Assembly (NCBI GenBank): GCA_900129595.1
Contig: FQWG01000005.1
Coordinates: 245,579-309,578 of the forward strand
DNA length: 64,000 nucleotides
Direction of reading: 5' to 3'
Source: Flavobacterium frigidimaris
Lineage (GTDB): Bacteria; Bacteroidota; Bacteroidia; Flavobacteriales; Flavobacteriaceae
Shown here: positions 45,677 to 56,400 of the stretch, piece after piece
Layout of the letters: every line of letters starts with the position of its first letter
Numbering within the stretch: position 1 is the stretch's first letter
Translations under genes and position numbers: made by a program
Notes under the pieces: model-generated
Seen by the model: the letters and a program-made list of their open reading frames with translations, nothing else
Database searches by the model: none
What the model was told of the DNA's origin: nothing

Positions 45677-46513
45677 ATGACAAAACTTAAAAATATAAAA
45701 GTTGTAGTAAGTGACCTTGACGGAACTTTACTCAACCCACAACACAGAATTTCAGAGTACACCAAATCAATTTTTCAGGAACTTCACAATCAAAATTACC
45801 TTATTGTTGTTGCCACAGGACGTCATCATCTCGATGCAATGGCAATTATCGAAACGCTTGAAGTACCGGTTTATCTGGTAAGTTCAAACGGTGCGAGAAT
45901 TCACTCACCTGAAAAAGAAGAGCTTTTTGCTTTCAACCTGAATAGTGATGTGGTAAAAGCAGCATTAAACGTCGAAATTGACCCTGAAATTACAGTAGTA
46001 TTGTTCAAAGAAAATGTTTGGCAAACCAATAAATGGAGCGAAAAATTAAACGCTTTTCAGGCAGACTTAAAATACCATCCGGAATTGGTGGATTATAAAA
46101 CGCTGGAAGATTTTGGAGCTATAAAAATATTCTTTTCATGCGATAACCATGAAAAATTAGTAGAATTGAAAGATGCTATTTTAGCCAGTTCATCAGAACA
46201 TTTGCACCATGCTTTTAGTTTACCAACCTGCTTAGAATTTATGGATAAATCTATCGATAAAGCAGTTGCAATTGAGATTGTACTCGAGAAATTAGGTTTT
46301 ACACTGGATCAGGCCGCTGCTTTTGGTGACGGTTTCAATGATGTTCAAATGTTATCTGCAGCAGGAAAAGGACTGATTATGGGAAATGCACCGGTTTCAT
46401 TAAAGGAAACTTTACCAAATTTAGAAGTAATCAAAACCAATGCTGAAGATGGAGTAGCCCATTACATCGCTTCAAAAATATTGAATAAGGAATTTGCCGC
46501 AAGCGAATTATAA
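45677..46513 (+). CDS. Cof-type HAD-superfamily phosphatase
   Basis: About 278 aa from ATG 45677 (MTKLKNIKVVVSDLDGTLLNPQHR); a TTG 12 bases upstream is not favoured. HAD motif I is DLDGTLL, motif II S in VYLVSSNGA, and motif III/IV in DKSIDKAVAIEIV .. AAAFGDGFNDVQMLSAAGKGLIMGNAP. The cap type matches Cof/YidA, which hydrolyses sugar phosphates or flavin phosphates. TATCTTTG at 45615-45622 may be its -7 element. A hairpin follows at 46573-46600. Confidence 0.92.
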   Translation: MTKLKNIKVVVSDLDGTLLNPQHRISEYTKSIFQELHNQNYLIVVATGRHHLDAMAIIETLEVPVYLVSSNGARIHSPEKEELFAFNLNSDVVKAALNVEIDPEITVVLFKENVWQTNKWSEKLNAFQADLKYHPELVDYKTLEDFGAIKIFFSCDNHEKLVELKDAILASSSEHLHHAFSLPTCLEFMDKSIDKAVAIEIVLEKLGFTLDQAAAFGDGFNDVQMLSAAGKGLIMGNAPVSLKETLPNLEVIKTNAEDGVAHYIASKILNKEFAASEL

Positions 46514-46572
46514 AACTAAAGATAATTTTAAAACTGTAAGAGTTTGAAATTTTAGACTTTTGATAAAATATA

Positions 46573-46600
46573 CATCCCTGAAGATAATTCTTTAGGGATT
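46573..46600 (+). terminator. Terminator of HAD gene
   Basis: ATCCCTGAAG and CTTTAGGGAT pair with a 6-nt loop, followed by a long T-run. Confidence 0.75.
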
Positions 46601-46707
46601 TTTTTTGCTAAATCAATAATACGCAAAGAATTCCGCAAGCTAATAGCAAAAATATTTTTTTAATAATTTTCAAAGTGTATTTTTGTTTTCTCATAAAACC
46701 GAATACC

Positions 46708-49056
46708 ATGAAAAAACACATTTTTATGCTTGCCTTTTTTGTTGTTTCCATAACCGGAAGCAGTCAAACTTTGAAACTAGAAGAAATAATGAAAGGCGAA
46801 TCTTTTATTGGAAACCAACCAACAAACGGGCGATGGTCTCTCGATGGTAAAAAAGTGTATTTTGAATGGAATCCCACAGATGATTTAGGCGCAAGTACTT
46901 ATTTCTGGCAAAAAGGAGCCGCAAAACCTCTTTTGGCAGAACCAAAAGAAGCTGCTTTCTCTAAACTTGATTTTAAAAGAAAACCAACTTCAGATATTGT
47001 TTATTATACTGACAATGGGAGTTTGTATTCTTATACAATTACGACAAAAACAGTTAAGAAAATCATGCAGCAAAGCAGTCCAATTTCAAATCTTGAATTG
47101 GGCGCTGCAAACGGAGTATTGTTTTTTGAGCAAAATGATAATATCTTCAAATACAATGCAAAAGAAGGAACAGTACTTCAGATAACCAACTTAGTAAAAG
47201 GCACTAAGAAAGAAAAAGCATCAGATAAAGATTCTTTTCTAAAGACACAACAAAAAGAATTATTTCAGTTTATCAGAGATAAGGAAGCGAAGAAACAATG
47301 GAATGTAGCGAAAAATAAAGCAACTAAATCTGATTTTTCTAAGGAATATTTTTACGGAAAAGACAATTTATTCAACCTAAAGGCAAATCCAAATGGGAAT
47401 TATGTGACTTTTAGTTTAGTGGAGGAATCAGATGTTAAAAAGGAAAAAATGGAAGTTTTTATAACAGATGATGGTTATAATCAAACTCCGGATACCAAAG
47501 AGAAAGTTTCTACAGCAAATTTGGTTAAAACTAAATTCGGAATTTATGCTGTTGCCAAAGACACCGTTTATTACGTCAATTTTTCGACTTTAAGTCATAT
47601 TCAGGATGTTCCTAAGTATTATGAATCTTATGATAATTTAAAAAATAAAACCAAAGAAGATAAGTTAATTATGATTCAGGCTCCGGTTTATAACGAAGAC
47701 GGATCTATTGGAATTGTCGAAATCAGAAGTCAGGACAATAAAGACAGATGGTTGGTAAGTTTAAATCCGGAAAACGGGACATTCAAAGAAATAGAGCATC
47801 AGCATGACGATGCGTGGATTGCCGGCCCTGGAATTCCGTCGTATTCTTTTGATTCAGGAACATTAGGCTTTTTAGCAGACAATGAAACCATTTATTTCCA
47901 GTCTGAGGCTACAGGATATTCACATTTATATACTTATAATGTAAAATCCGGTAAGAAAACGCAATTAACAAGCGGAAATTGGGAAGTTCGTGATGTTACT
48001 TTGTCTAAAGACAAAAAAGCATTTTACCTAACAACAAATACAACGCATCCCGGAAACAGAAACTTTTATAAATTGGCTTCAACTGGAGGCAGTCTGGAAC
48101 CTATTTTAACAAAAGACGGTGCACATGAAGTAGTTGTTTCTCCCGACGAAAAATCACTTTTAGTACGTTATTCCTATAAAAATATTCCCTGGGATTTTTA
48201 TGTTGCCGACAATAAAAAGAATACAACGTTACAACAAATTTCCTCTTCAGTTTCTGAAGATTTCAAAAACTACAAATGGAGAGAGCCGGAAGTAATAACA
48301 TTTAAAGCACAAGACGGAACTCCTGTAAACGCAAGATTGTATACTCCTAAGACAGAAAACGCAAATAAGGCAGCAGTTATATTTGTTCATGGTGCCGGTT
48401 ATTTGCAAAATGCGCACAACTATTGGAGTAATTACCACAGAGAATATATGTTTCACAATCTTTTAACTGATTTAGGTTATACGGTTTTAGACATAGATTA
48501 CAGAGGAAGTGATGGTTACGGACGTGATTTCAGAACCGGAATTTACCGTTTTATGGGAGGAAAAGATTTATCAGATCATCTTGATGGTAAAAAAGTACTA
48601 GTAGAAAAATACGGAATCGATGCCAATAGAGTAGGGATTTACGGTGGTTCTTATGGAGGTTTTATTACTTTGATGGGAATGCTGACAACTCCTGGCGAAT
48701 TCGCTTCCGGTGCTGCTTTACGTTCTGTTACAGATTGGGCGCATTATAATCATGGATATACAGGAAATATTCTAAATTTCCCTGAGACCGATCCGGAAGC
48801 ATACAAAAAAAGTTCCCCTATCTATTATGCAGATAATTTAAAAGGAAATTTAGTAATGTTACATGGTATGGTGGATGACAATGTAGAGTATAAAGATATT
48901 GTACGCTTGTCACAACGTTTTATTGAATTGCAGAAAAAGGACTGGACACTGGCTTCTTTCCCTGTAGAATCGCATGGATTTAAAGAAACCTATTCGTGGA
49001 TTGACGAATACAGCCGAATTTTGAATTTGTTTAATTCGACACTTCTTAAAAAATAG
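46708..49056 (+). CDS. S9-family prolyl oligopeptidase / dipeptidyl peptidase
   Basis: About 782 aa from ATG 46708, with a signal peptide MKKHIFMLAFFVVSITGSSQ; the start at 46675 is rejected since it spoils the signal. An N-terminal beta-propeller (WSLDGKKVYFEW, NGVLFFEQNDN, SPDEKSLLVRYS) leads to the alpha/beta-hydrolase catalytic domain: GIYGGSYGGFITL (Ser nucleophile), MVDDNVEYKD (Asp) and SHGFKETYSW (His). Family: dipeptidyl peptidase IV-like S9. It is exported, probably acting on peptides in the periplasm. Confidence 0.93.
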   Translation: MKKHIFMLAFFVVSITGSSQTLKLEEIMKGESFIGNQPTNGRWSLDGKKVYFEWNPTDDLGASTYFWQKGAAKPLLAEPKEAAFSKLDFKRKPTSDIVYYTDNGSLYSYTITTKTVKKIMQQSSPISNLELGAANGVLFFEQNDNIFKYNAKEGTVLQITNLVKGTKKEKASDKDSFLKTQQKELFQFIRDKEAKKQWNVAKNKATKSDFSKEYFYGKDNLFNLKANPNGNYVTFSLVEESDVKKEKMEVFITDDGYNQTPDTKEKVSTANLVKTKFGIYAVAKDTVYYVNFSTLSHIQDVPKYYESYDNLKNKTKEDKLIMIQAPVYNEDGSIGIVEIRSQDNKDRWLVSLNPENGTFKEIEHQHDDAWIAGPGIPSYSFDSGTLGFLADNETIYFQSEATGYSHLYTYNVKSGKKTQLTSGNWEVRDVTLSKDKKAFYLTTNTTHPGNRNFYKLASTGGSLEPILTKDGAHEVVVSPDEKSLLVRYSYKNIPWDFYVADNKKNTTLQQISSSVSEDFKNYKWREPEVITFKAQDGTPVNARLYTPKTENANKAAVIFVHGAGYLQNAHNYWSNYHREYMFHNLLTDLGYTVLDIDYRGSDGYGRDFRTGIYRFMGGKDLSDHLDGKKVLVEKYGIDANRVGIYGGSYGGFITLMGMLTTPGEFASGAALRSVTDWAHYNHGYTGNILNFPETDPEAYKKSSPIYYADNLKGNLVMLHGMVDDNVEYKDIVRLSQRFIELQKKDWTLASFPVESHGFKETYSWIDEYSRILNLFNSTLLKK

Positions 49057-49122
49057 TTTAGGTTCACAGTTTTTAGTCTCAGTTTTGCAGGCTGAAAACT
49101 GTGATTTTATATCAGGAGTTAT

Positions 49123-49150
49123 AAAAAAGAATCTGAATAGATTCTTTTTT
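49123..49150 (+). terminator. Terminator before purC
   Basis: AAAAAAGAATCT, GAAT loop, AGATTCTTTTTT; upstream at 49065-49105 is another imperfect hairpin with CACAGTTTT and AAAACTGTG arms. Confidence 0.85.
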
Positions 49151-49203
49151 TGTTTTAATTAGTTTTAAATTTGCATTCATAAAAAACAACACAACTAAGG
49201 ATA

Positions 49204-50160
49204 ATGAGCAATACAATTACAACAACAAATTTTAATTTTCCAGATCAGAAATCAGTTTACCGTGGAAAAGTTAGAGAAGTTTACAATATAAATGATGAGC
49301 TTTTGGTAATGGTAGCAACCGACAGACTTTCGGCTTTTGATGTGGTTTTACCAAAAGGTATTCCGTACAAAGGGCAAATTCTGAATCAGATTGCAACACG
49401 ATTTATGGAATTAACAGAAGATATTGTACCAAACTGGTTGATTGCAACTCCGGATCCAAATGTTGCTGTTGGACACTTATGCGAGCCATTTAAAGTAGAA
49501 ATGGTTATTCGTGGATACCTTTCAGGACATGCGGCTCGTGAATATGCTGCAGGAAGAAGACAAATTTGTGGTGTAACAATGGCAGAAGGCCTAAAGGAAA
49601 ATGATAAATTTCCGGAACCAATTATTACTCCAACTACAAAAGCAGATAATGGTTCTCACGACGAAGATATTTCTCGTGAAGACATTTTGGCTAAAGGAAT
49701 TGTAACAGAAGAGGATTATATCGTTTTAGAAAAATATACTCGTGACTTATTTCAGAGAGGAACTGAAATTGCTGCTGAACGCGGATTGATTTTAGTAGAT
49801 ACAAAATACGAATTCGGAAAAACTAAAGAGGGTGTTATTGTTTTAATTGATGAAATTCATACACCGGATTCTTCTCGTTATTTCTATGCTGACGGATATC
49901 AGGAAAGACAAAATAAAGGAGAGGAGCAAAAACAATTATCGAAAGAGTTTGTACGCCGCTGGCTGATCGAAAATGGTTTTCAGGGACAAGACGGACAACA
50001 AATTCCGGATATGACAGATGAATATATTGCATCAGTTTCTGAAAGATATATTGAATTATACGAGAATATCTTAGGAGAAAAATTCGTAAAAGCTGATATT
50101 GCCAATATAGATCAACGTATTGATAAAAACGTATTAGAATACCTTAGTACTAAAGAGTAA
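49204..50160 (+). CDS. purC: SAICAR synthetase (phosphoribosylaminoimidazole-succinocarboxamide synthase)
   Basis: 318 aa, the longer eukaryote-like form common in Bacteroidota. It has [48 protein letters not shown] (ATP- and CAIR-binding), [20 protein letters not shown] and [31 protein letters not shown], diagnostic for PurC. Function: purine biosynthesis step joining aspartate to CAIR. TAAATTTG at 49166-49173 may be its -7 box. Confidence 0.97.
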   Translation: MSNTITTTNFNFPDQKSVYRGKVREVYNINDELLVMVATDRLSAFDVVLPKGIPYKGQILNQIATRFMELTEDIVPNWLIATPDPNVAVGHLCEPFKVEMVIRGYLSGHAAREYAAGRRQICGVTMAEGLKENDKFPEPIITPTTKADNGSHDEDISREDILAKGIVTEEDYIVLEKYTRDLFQRGTEIAAERGLILVDTKYEFGKTKEGVIVLIDEIHTPDSSRYFYADGYQERQNKGEEQKQLSKEFVRRWLIENGFQGQDGQQIPDMTDEYIASVSERYIELYENILGEKFVKADIANIDQRIDKNVLEYLSTKE

Positions 50161-50189
50161 TTTTCGGGTTTAAACTAACTCTTTAAACC

Positions 50190-51329
50190 ATGAACAGCAC
50201 TAGAAATAAAAAAAATGCCTTGTTATTCATATCGATGATAGCAGGGCATTTTCTTTTTGCGCAAATTGATAAAAAAGCAACAAAAGAAACCAAAGCATTG
50301 TATGAAAATCTAAAAGCGATTTCGAAAAAACATATTCTCTTTGGGCATCAACATGCTCTCGAATATGGACATGGATGGTCAAATGAGCCCAATAGATCGG
50401 ATGTGAAATCTGTTACAGGTTCACATCCTGCAGTAATAGGAGTTGACTTTAGTGGATTTTCTGGACGCTCTAAGGAAGAAATTGAAAAGACCACAGCAAT
50501 TTTAAAAAAGAATGTTATTGCCACTTATGAGCGAGGCGGAATAACAACTGTCTCCTGGCATCTTATAAACCCCGCTTCTGAAGATAGTTTCTATTGGAAA
50601 GACTCAACTTCAATAGCCGCGATGTCTCTAATTAAAAAAGGCGGATCACATCATGAAAAATACAAAGAAATCCTAAAAACGATTGCTGATTTTGCACATT
50701 CGGTAAAAGCTAAAAACGGAACTCTGGCACCAATGATTTTCAGGCCTTATCATGAATTTGACGGAGATTGGTTCTGGTGGGGAAAGAAATTTACTTCACG
50801 TGAAGATTTTATTGCAGTCTGGCAATTTACGGTTTCATATTTAAAGGATACTTTGGGTGTACATAATTTTATTTATGCATTTTCTCCGGATGTTACATTC
50901 AATTCGGAGGATGATTATCTGGAACGTTATCCGGGCGATGATTTTGTAGATATGTTGGGAATGGATGATTACGGAGATTTTGGACGTGACGGAAAATATG
51001 ATATTTCCAGTGCTGTCAAAAAACTCAAAATAGTGTCTGATCTTGCCATTAAAAAGAATAAACTTGCCGCTTTGACCGAAACAGGTTTAGAATCGATTCC
51101 CAATGAAACTTGGTGGACAGAAATTTTATTGAAGGTTTTAAAGACAGAGAATATTGAACTGGCTTATGTTCTAGTCTGGAGAAATGATAGTAAAAGTCCA
51201 ACTCATTTTTACGCTCCATTTCCAGGTCAAATTAGTGTTCCGGATTTTATAAAGTTCTATAACGATCCTTTTACGCTGTTTGAAAATGACTTAAAAGGTA
51301 TATATACCAGAAAAATGAGTTTGAAATAA
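50190..51329 (+). CDS. GH26 beta-mannanase
   Basis: 379 aa with a signal peptide (LLFISMIAGHFLFAQ). GH26 (beta/alpha)8 barrel: FGHQHALEYGHGW substrate-binding start, SWHLINP, the acid/base Glu189 in RPYHEFDGDWFWWG, and the nucleophile Glu297 in LAALTETGLES. It likely cleaves beta-1,4-mannan. It follows purC by 29 bases on the same strand, with a terminator after it. No SusC/D pair is adjacent. Confidence 0.92.
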   Translation: MNSTRNKKNALLFISMIAGHFLFAQIDKKATKETKALYENLKAISKKHILFGHQHALEYGHGWSNEPNRSDVKSVTGSHPAVIGVDFSGFSGRSKEEIEKTTAILKKNVIATYERGGITTVSWHLINPASEDSFYWKDSTSIAAMSLIKKGGSHHEKYKEILKTIADFAHSVKAKNGTLAPMIFRPYHEFDGDWFWWGKKFTSREDFIAVWQFTVSYLKDTLGVHNFIYAFSPDVTFNSEDDYLERYPGDDFVDMLGMDDYGDFGRDGKYDISSAVKKLKIVSDLAIKKNKLAALTETGLESIPNETWWTEILLKVLKTENIELAYVLVWRNDSKSPTHFYAPFPGQISVPDFIKFYNDPFTLFENDLKGIYTRKMSLK

Positions 51330-51350
51330 TTTTTTTTATAAGTAAAGACA

Positions 51351-51384
51351 AGTGCAACAATGAGTTAACCGGGTTGCACTTTTT
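51351..51384 (+). terminator. Terminator of GH26 gene
   Basis: AGTGCAAC (51351-51358) pairs with GTTGCACT (51373-51380), followed by T-run. Confidence 0.8.
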
Positions 51385-51522
51385 TATTTGCGATTATTTT
51401 GCATTTATATGCAACCTATTGAATCATTTAGTCGTCTATTACAGTAAGTAGGAATTTCAAAGAAAGCATCACAGATTGATTAATTCTTATTTAAATCATC
51501 AATCATTTAATCATCAATCAAC

Positions 51523-51903
51523 ATGAAAAAATCAGTAATTATTTTGAGTATGGCCTTAGCTATGGCTACAAATGTATCGAAAGCTTCTAATTTTAAAGTA
51601 CCGGTAAAAGATCAGGTCAACTTTCCTGCGTATGCAGCATCACCTTTGCACTACGCCGTGTGTGACGGAGATATCGAAAGTGTAAAAAAGTTTATTAAAT
51701 ATGGAGTCGATGTAAATAAACTGTCTAATGATATGTCGCCTTTAATGCTTGCGGCACGTTTTAATAAATTTGAAATCATTAAAGTTTTGCTGGTAAACGG
51801 AGCCAAGCCCGATATCGAGAACGAAAAAGGTTTTAAAGCATTAAAGTACGCAGAATATGCAAAAGCAAATGAGTCTATTGCGATTTTAAAAAATCTGAAA
51901 TAA
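51523..51903 (+). CDS. Secreted ankyrin-repeat protein (paralog 1)
   Basis: 126 aa: signal peptide (MKKSVIILSMALAMATNVSKAS) and about three ankyrin repeats, visible as PLHYAVCDGDIESVKKFIKYGVDVNK, SPLMLAARFNKFEIIKVLLVNGAKPD and GFKALKYAEYAKANESIAILKNLK. It is a close paralog of the gene at 52873, sharing signal peptide and all repeats. It is likely periplasmic; the binding partner is unknown. The upstream region shares a TCTATTAC stretch with the upstream region of the paralog. Confidence 0.88.
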   Translation: MKKSVIILSMALAMATNVSKASNFKVPVKDQVNFPAYAASPLHYAVCDGDIESVKKFIKYGVDVNKLSNDMSPLMLAARFNKFEIIKVLLVNGAKPDIENEKGFKALKYAEYAKANESIAILKNLK

Positions 51904-51911
51904 TTTATAAC

Positions 51912-51945
51912 AAAAAAGCATCATTACCATTAATGATGCTTTTTT
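51912..51945. terminator. Perfect bidirectional terminator
   Basis: 15-bp stem AAAAAAGCATCATTA / TAATGATGCTTTTTT around CCAT, between convergent ankyrin and SRPBCC genes. A similar GCA(C)CATTA/TAATGATGC hairpin sits near 53386-53412. Confidence 0.9.
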
Positions 51946-51968
51946 GTTTTTGCTACATGCATTAATTA

Positions 51969-52505
51969 CTATTCTAATTTGGTTTTTAAATTCTCGAGAC
52001 CTTTCTGCAAATCGTTTCCGATCATTTGGTCCATTTTCATCATAGGCATCATAATATTCATAGGATAGGGAATAACACCGTTAATTCCCCATTTTACTTT
52101 AGTTTGATTTCCCGCAACAGTTTCTGTCGACATAAATCCCACAGCAGTATCCTCCATAGGTTTCTTGAAACGCAGTGCAAAATCAATGCGTTTTCCTTCT
52201 GTTATTTTAGTAATTTCCTGTTCGCCTACACCAACTTCTTTTACATCACTTTCCCAGGCTGATTTTGAACCTACGGATCCATCTGTTCCGGTATAAGTAG
52301 TTTTTATTTTGGGGTCAATGTTTGCCCAAACGCTAAATTCATTTTGATTTTTTAAAGATTTTACATAATTAAAAACGCTGTTAACGGGTTTATTGATGGT
52401 AATTTCTCTTTCGACAGCATAGTTTTTCGGCATAAAGTACGCAGCGGTTAATACGATAGCTATAATCAGAATCAGGATTATCAGAATTTTTTTGATGATT
52501 CCCAT
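51969..52505 (-). CDS. SRPBCC (START-like) family protein
   Basis: 178 aa. An N-terminal membrane anchor (IIKKILIILILIIAIVLTAAYFM) is followed by an SRPBCC fold: VEREITINKPVNSVFNYVKSLKNQNEFSVWANIDPKIKTTYTGTDGSVGSKSAW and the final helix. This domain binds hydrophobic ligands in a deep pocket. Placed between the two ankyrin genes in opposite orientation. Function unknown. Confidence 0.85.
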   Translation of the reverse strand: MGIIKKILIILILIIAIVLTAAYFMPKNYAVEREITINKPVNSVFNYVKSLKNQNEFSVWANIDPKIKTTYTGTDGSVGSKSAWESDVKEVGVGEQEITKITEGKRIDFALRFKKPMEDTAVGFMSTETVAGNQTKVKWGINGVIPYPMNIMMPMMKMDQMIGNDLQKGLENLKTKLE

Positions 52506-52872
52506 AATTTGTGGTTTTTAGGTTATTAATTGGTTTTTGTTTAATGTGTAATTTTTATAACTCATTCATTTAAAGTGGCTTTAATTTATAGTAAAGTTAA
52601 AAAACTAATGCTCTGAATTTATAACATCTCATTTTTTTTGATGATTTTATCTGTTAATTTTCATTTTTACTGTAACATTTTCGATAGAGTTGCGTCTATT
52701 ACTATAGAAGCTTTCAATTTAGATAACATGAATTTTAAGTTTCATCGACATTTATTAATTGAATGTTAAGAATTAGTTAAAACAAGGTACTTTGTTATGC
52801 ATAATACCAAAAATAGAATTACATTTACATAGAATTTAAAAATCATCATTAATCAATCAACAATCAATCATC
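52506..52872. other. Divergent intergenic region
   Basis: 367 AT-rich bases between the SRPBCC protein and ankyrin paralog 2. GCGTCTATTACTATAG at about 52692 resembles the region ahead of paralog 1 (about 51432). No gene or strong promoter match is seen. The leader repeats CAATCAATCAT before the ATG. Confidence 0.5.
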
Positions 52873-53253
52873 ATGAAAAAATCAGTAATTTATTTAGGAG
52901 TAGCTCTGGTAGCATTTGCAAATGTTTCAATGGCTTCAAATCAAACATCATTTGTTCAGCCACAAATGGAAATTGTAAACAGTTTTTCAACTCCGCTAAA
53001 TGTAGCAGTGGGTAAAGGAGATCTTGAATTTGTTAAAAAACTTATCGAATACGGAGCAAATGTAAACGAGATATCAGAAGATTTATCTCCTTTAATGATC
53101 GCTGCACGTTACAACAAAGTAGATATTTTAAGAGTTTTATTAGCAAATGGAGCAAATGCATCCGCTAGAAATGAAAAAGGATTTACAGCTTTGAAATATG
53201 CACAATTATCAAATGCCACAGAAGCTGTTGCCATTTTGAAAGATTTAAAATAA
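52873..53253 (+). CDS. Secreted ankyrin-repeat protein (paralog 2)
   Basis: 126 aa with signal peptide MKKSVIYLGVALVAFANVSMAS and ankyrin repeats PLNVAVGKGDLEFVKKLIEYGANVNEI, SPLMIAARYNKVDILRVLLANGANAS, GFTALKYAQLSNATEAVAILKDLK. About half the residues are identical to paralog 1 and the length is the same, so this is an old duplication. Hairpins follow at 53284-53320. Confidence 0.88.
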   Translation: MKKSVIYLGVALVAFANVSMASNQTSFVQPQMEIVNSFSTPLNVAVGKGDLEFVKKLIEYGANVNEISEDLSPLMIAARYNKVDILRVLLANGANASARNEKGFTALKYAQLSNATEAVAILKDLK

Positions 53254-53283
53254 ACGTTTAAATCGAGTTTTGAGTTAGTATAA

Positions 53284-53320
53284 TGAAACGACCTTCCTTG
53301 AGCAGAGGGTCGTTTTTCTT
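53284..53320 (+). terminator. Terminator after ankyrin paralog 2
   Basis: AACGACC and GGTCGTT pair around a loop, then a T-rich tail. Confidence 0.7.
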
Positions 53321-53464
53321 TTTTACTAGAATTAGTATATTATATTTTGGATATTTTACCGCTTGATAGAGAATAAATTAAAAAAAGCACCATTATAATA
53401 ATGATGCTTTTTTCGTTAAAACCTAATCAAATTAATTTAACCAATTAATCTATCTTCAATATCT

Positions 53465-56400
53465 TTATTCAATCGGAACATCTTTTTTTCTGTTAAATAC
53501 CCAGAATATAATTGGGAAAACCAATAGAGTTAAAATCGTAGCGGTAATCAGCCCTCCAATAATAACGATTGCCAGTGGTTTTTGTGACTCAGATCCAATA
53601 CCTGTAGAAATTGCTGCAGGCATTAAACCAATAGAAGCCATGAGCGCTGTCATAACTACTGCTCTTGTTCTTGCTTTTACGCCTCTAAATATTGATTCTT
53701 CGAGTGTGAATTTCGCTTTTAAATTATGATGGAATTCGGATATCAAAATAACACCGTTTTGGATACAAATTCCAAGTAAAGCGATAAAACCAACACCAGC
53801 CGAAATTCCAAAATTCATTCCGGTAAGATGTAAAGCAATAATTCCCCCGATAATTGCAAAAGGAACATTTGCTAAAACAAGCAATGAATCTTTAATATTT
53901 CCAAACAATACAAAAAGCAAAACAAATATCCCTATTAAACTGATTGGTACAACTTGTGCCAGGCGTGCACTGGCACGAACCTGATTTTCAAATTCACCAG
54001 TCCAGCCTACAGTATATCCCGTTGGAAGTTTCATTTTAGCCACTTTAGCCTGTGCTTCTGCAATGGTGCTTCCTAGATCACGATCACGAACAGAGAATTT
54101 TACCCCAATAAAACGTTTGGTATTATCCCTGTAAATAAAAGCAGGACCAGTAATCGTTTTTAAATCTGAGATTTCTTTTAACGGAATTTTAATCCCGCTG
54201 ATAGTCGGAACTTTAAGTTCGGCAATATCATTTTCATCTTTACGGTATTCTTTAGAAAAACGAACCCTCACATCAAATTTTTTGTCGTCTTCATATTTCT
54301 CAGTTGCCGTTTTTCCTCCAAAAGCAAGTTCTAAAACAGCCTGCGCATCACTTAATGTTACTCCGTAAGCCGCCATTTTGTCTCTGTCTAAAACAACACT
54401 AATTTCCGGCTGTCCCACATTTCTAAGGATTCCGGCATCTTTTATACCGGGAATATGCTTGATCTGGGCTAAAACTTCATTAGAAAGTTCATCTAATTTA
54501 TCGAGATCATCCCCATAAATTTTAACTGCATTTGAAGCTTTAAAACCTGCGACAGATTCAGCTACATTATCAATAACAGGCTGCGAATAATTATAGGTAA
54601 TTCCCTGATGAACTTTTAGTTTTTCATCCATTTCGTTAATTAGGTCGTCCATGCTTATTTTTCGTTTCCATTCTGATTTAGGCTTCAAGTCAACCTGAAG
54701 CTGTATAAATCCAAACCCATTCGGATCCGTTCCGTCATTACTTCTTCCGGTTTGCGATAAAACATTTTTTACCTCAGGAAAACTTTCCAGATCTTTCCGA
54801 ATGATTGCAGCTGTTTTTACGCTTTCAGGTAATGATGTACTCATTGGCAGCTCGGCTGTTACCCATAAAGCACCTTCATTTAATTGTGGTAAAAACTCCG
54901 TCCCCAAAAATGTAGCAGAAAAGAATACCGCCACTAAAAGAGCGATTGACCCAATAAGGCTTTGTACCTTATGTTTAAATGTCCATGCAAAACTTTTGCC
55001 TACAATACGATCCCAGAAATTAACAAACGGATTGTGTTTTTCTTTTACATTTTTATTCAAAAGAATGTGTGATAAAACAGGAACCAGTGTTAAAGTAAAA
55101 AGCAAAGCCCCCATTAAGGCAAAACCTAAAGTGTAGGCTAGGGGAGAGAACATTTTTCCTTCTACTTTCTGGAATGAAAATATAGGTAATAAAGCAGTAA
55201 TAATGATTAATTTAGAAAAGAAGATGGCTTTACCCATTTCAGCTCCCGTTCTTTTGATCAGACTACCTTTGGCAATTTTATTAAAAGCCGTCATTCCTAA
55301 CTGATGTGCCCTACGGTCTAACACCACAAATAGTCCTTCGACCATCACAACTGCACCATCGATAATAATTCCGAAATCGACCGCACCTAAACTTAATAAG
55401 TTGGCACTCATTCCCATCATCTTCAGACACAAAAAGGCAAATAATAAGGATAGCGGAATAACAATCGAAACGGTAAAAGTAGTCCTCCAGTCCGCCATAA
55501 AAAGAAATACGACGCAGGTAACCAGAATAATCCCTTCGAACAAATTGTGCATTACCGTTTCTGTTGTGAAATTCATCAAATTATCACGATCATAAAAAGT
55601 CACTAATTTGATGTCTTTTGGAAGAACATTATCATTCAGATCCTTTATTTTCGCTTTAATTAAGGCTAATGTTTCCTGAGGATTTTCTCCTTTTCGCATC
55701 ACAATGATACCTTCGACAACATCGTCATTATTACCTAATCCGGTCTGACCAACTCTTGGCATGGCACTCTCATAAACAGTAGCTAAGTTTTTAACCAATA
55801 TTGGGTTTCCGTTAGCATCGTCTACAATAATATTCTCGATATCCTGAATGGATTTCAGAAGTCCAACGCCGCGAACTACAAAAGCCTGGCCATTTTTTTC
55901 GATAATATCTCCGCCCACATTTAGATTCCCACCATTTACAGCATTATAAACCTGAAGCGGTGTAATATTATATTTCGCTAACTTTATAGGATCAACACCC
56001 ACTTCGTATGTTTTGGTTTGCCCACCAAAAACATTCAAATCTGCAACACCGGGAACTGATCGAAGCTGTTTATCGATTACCCAGTTTTGGTAAGTAAGTA
56101 ATTCCCTGCTGTCTCTGCTGTCACTTTTTACGATATATCTAAAAATCTCACCTGTAGGTCCGTAAGGCGGCTGAACATCCGGTTCTACATCATCCGGCAG
56201 CGAAACATTTTTTAATAAATTATTGACCTGCAGACGAGCAAACTGATCATCGACGCCATCATCAAAAATAATCTTGATAACAGATAAACCAAACATCGTA
56301 ATACTGCGCACACTCGTCTTTTTCTGTACAGAATTCATGGAGATCTCAATAGGAGAAGTCACAAAACGTTCAACTTCTTCGGCACTTTTTCCGTTCCATT

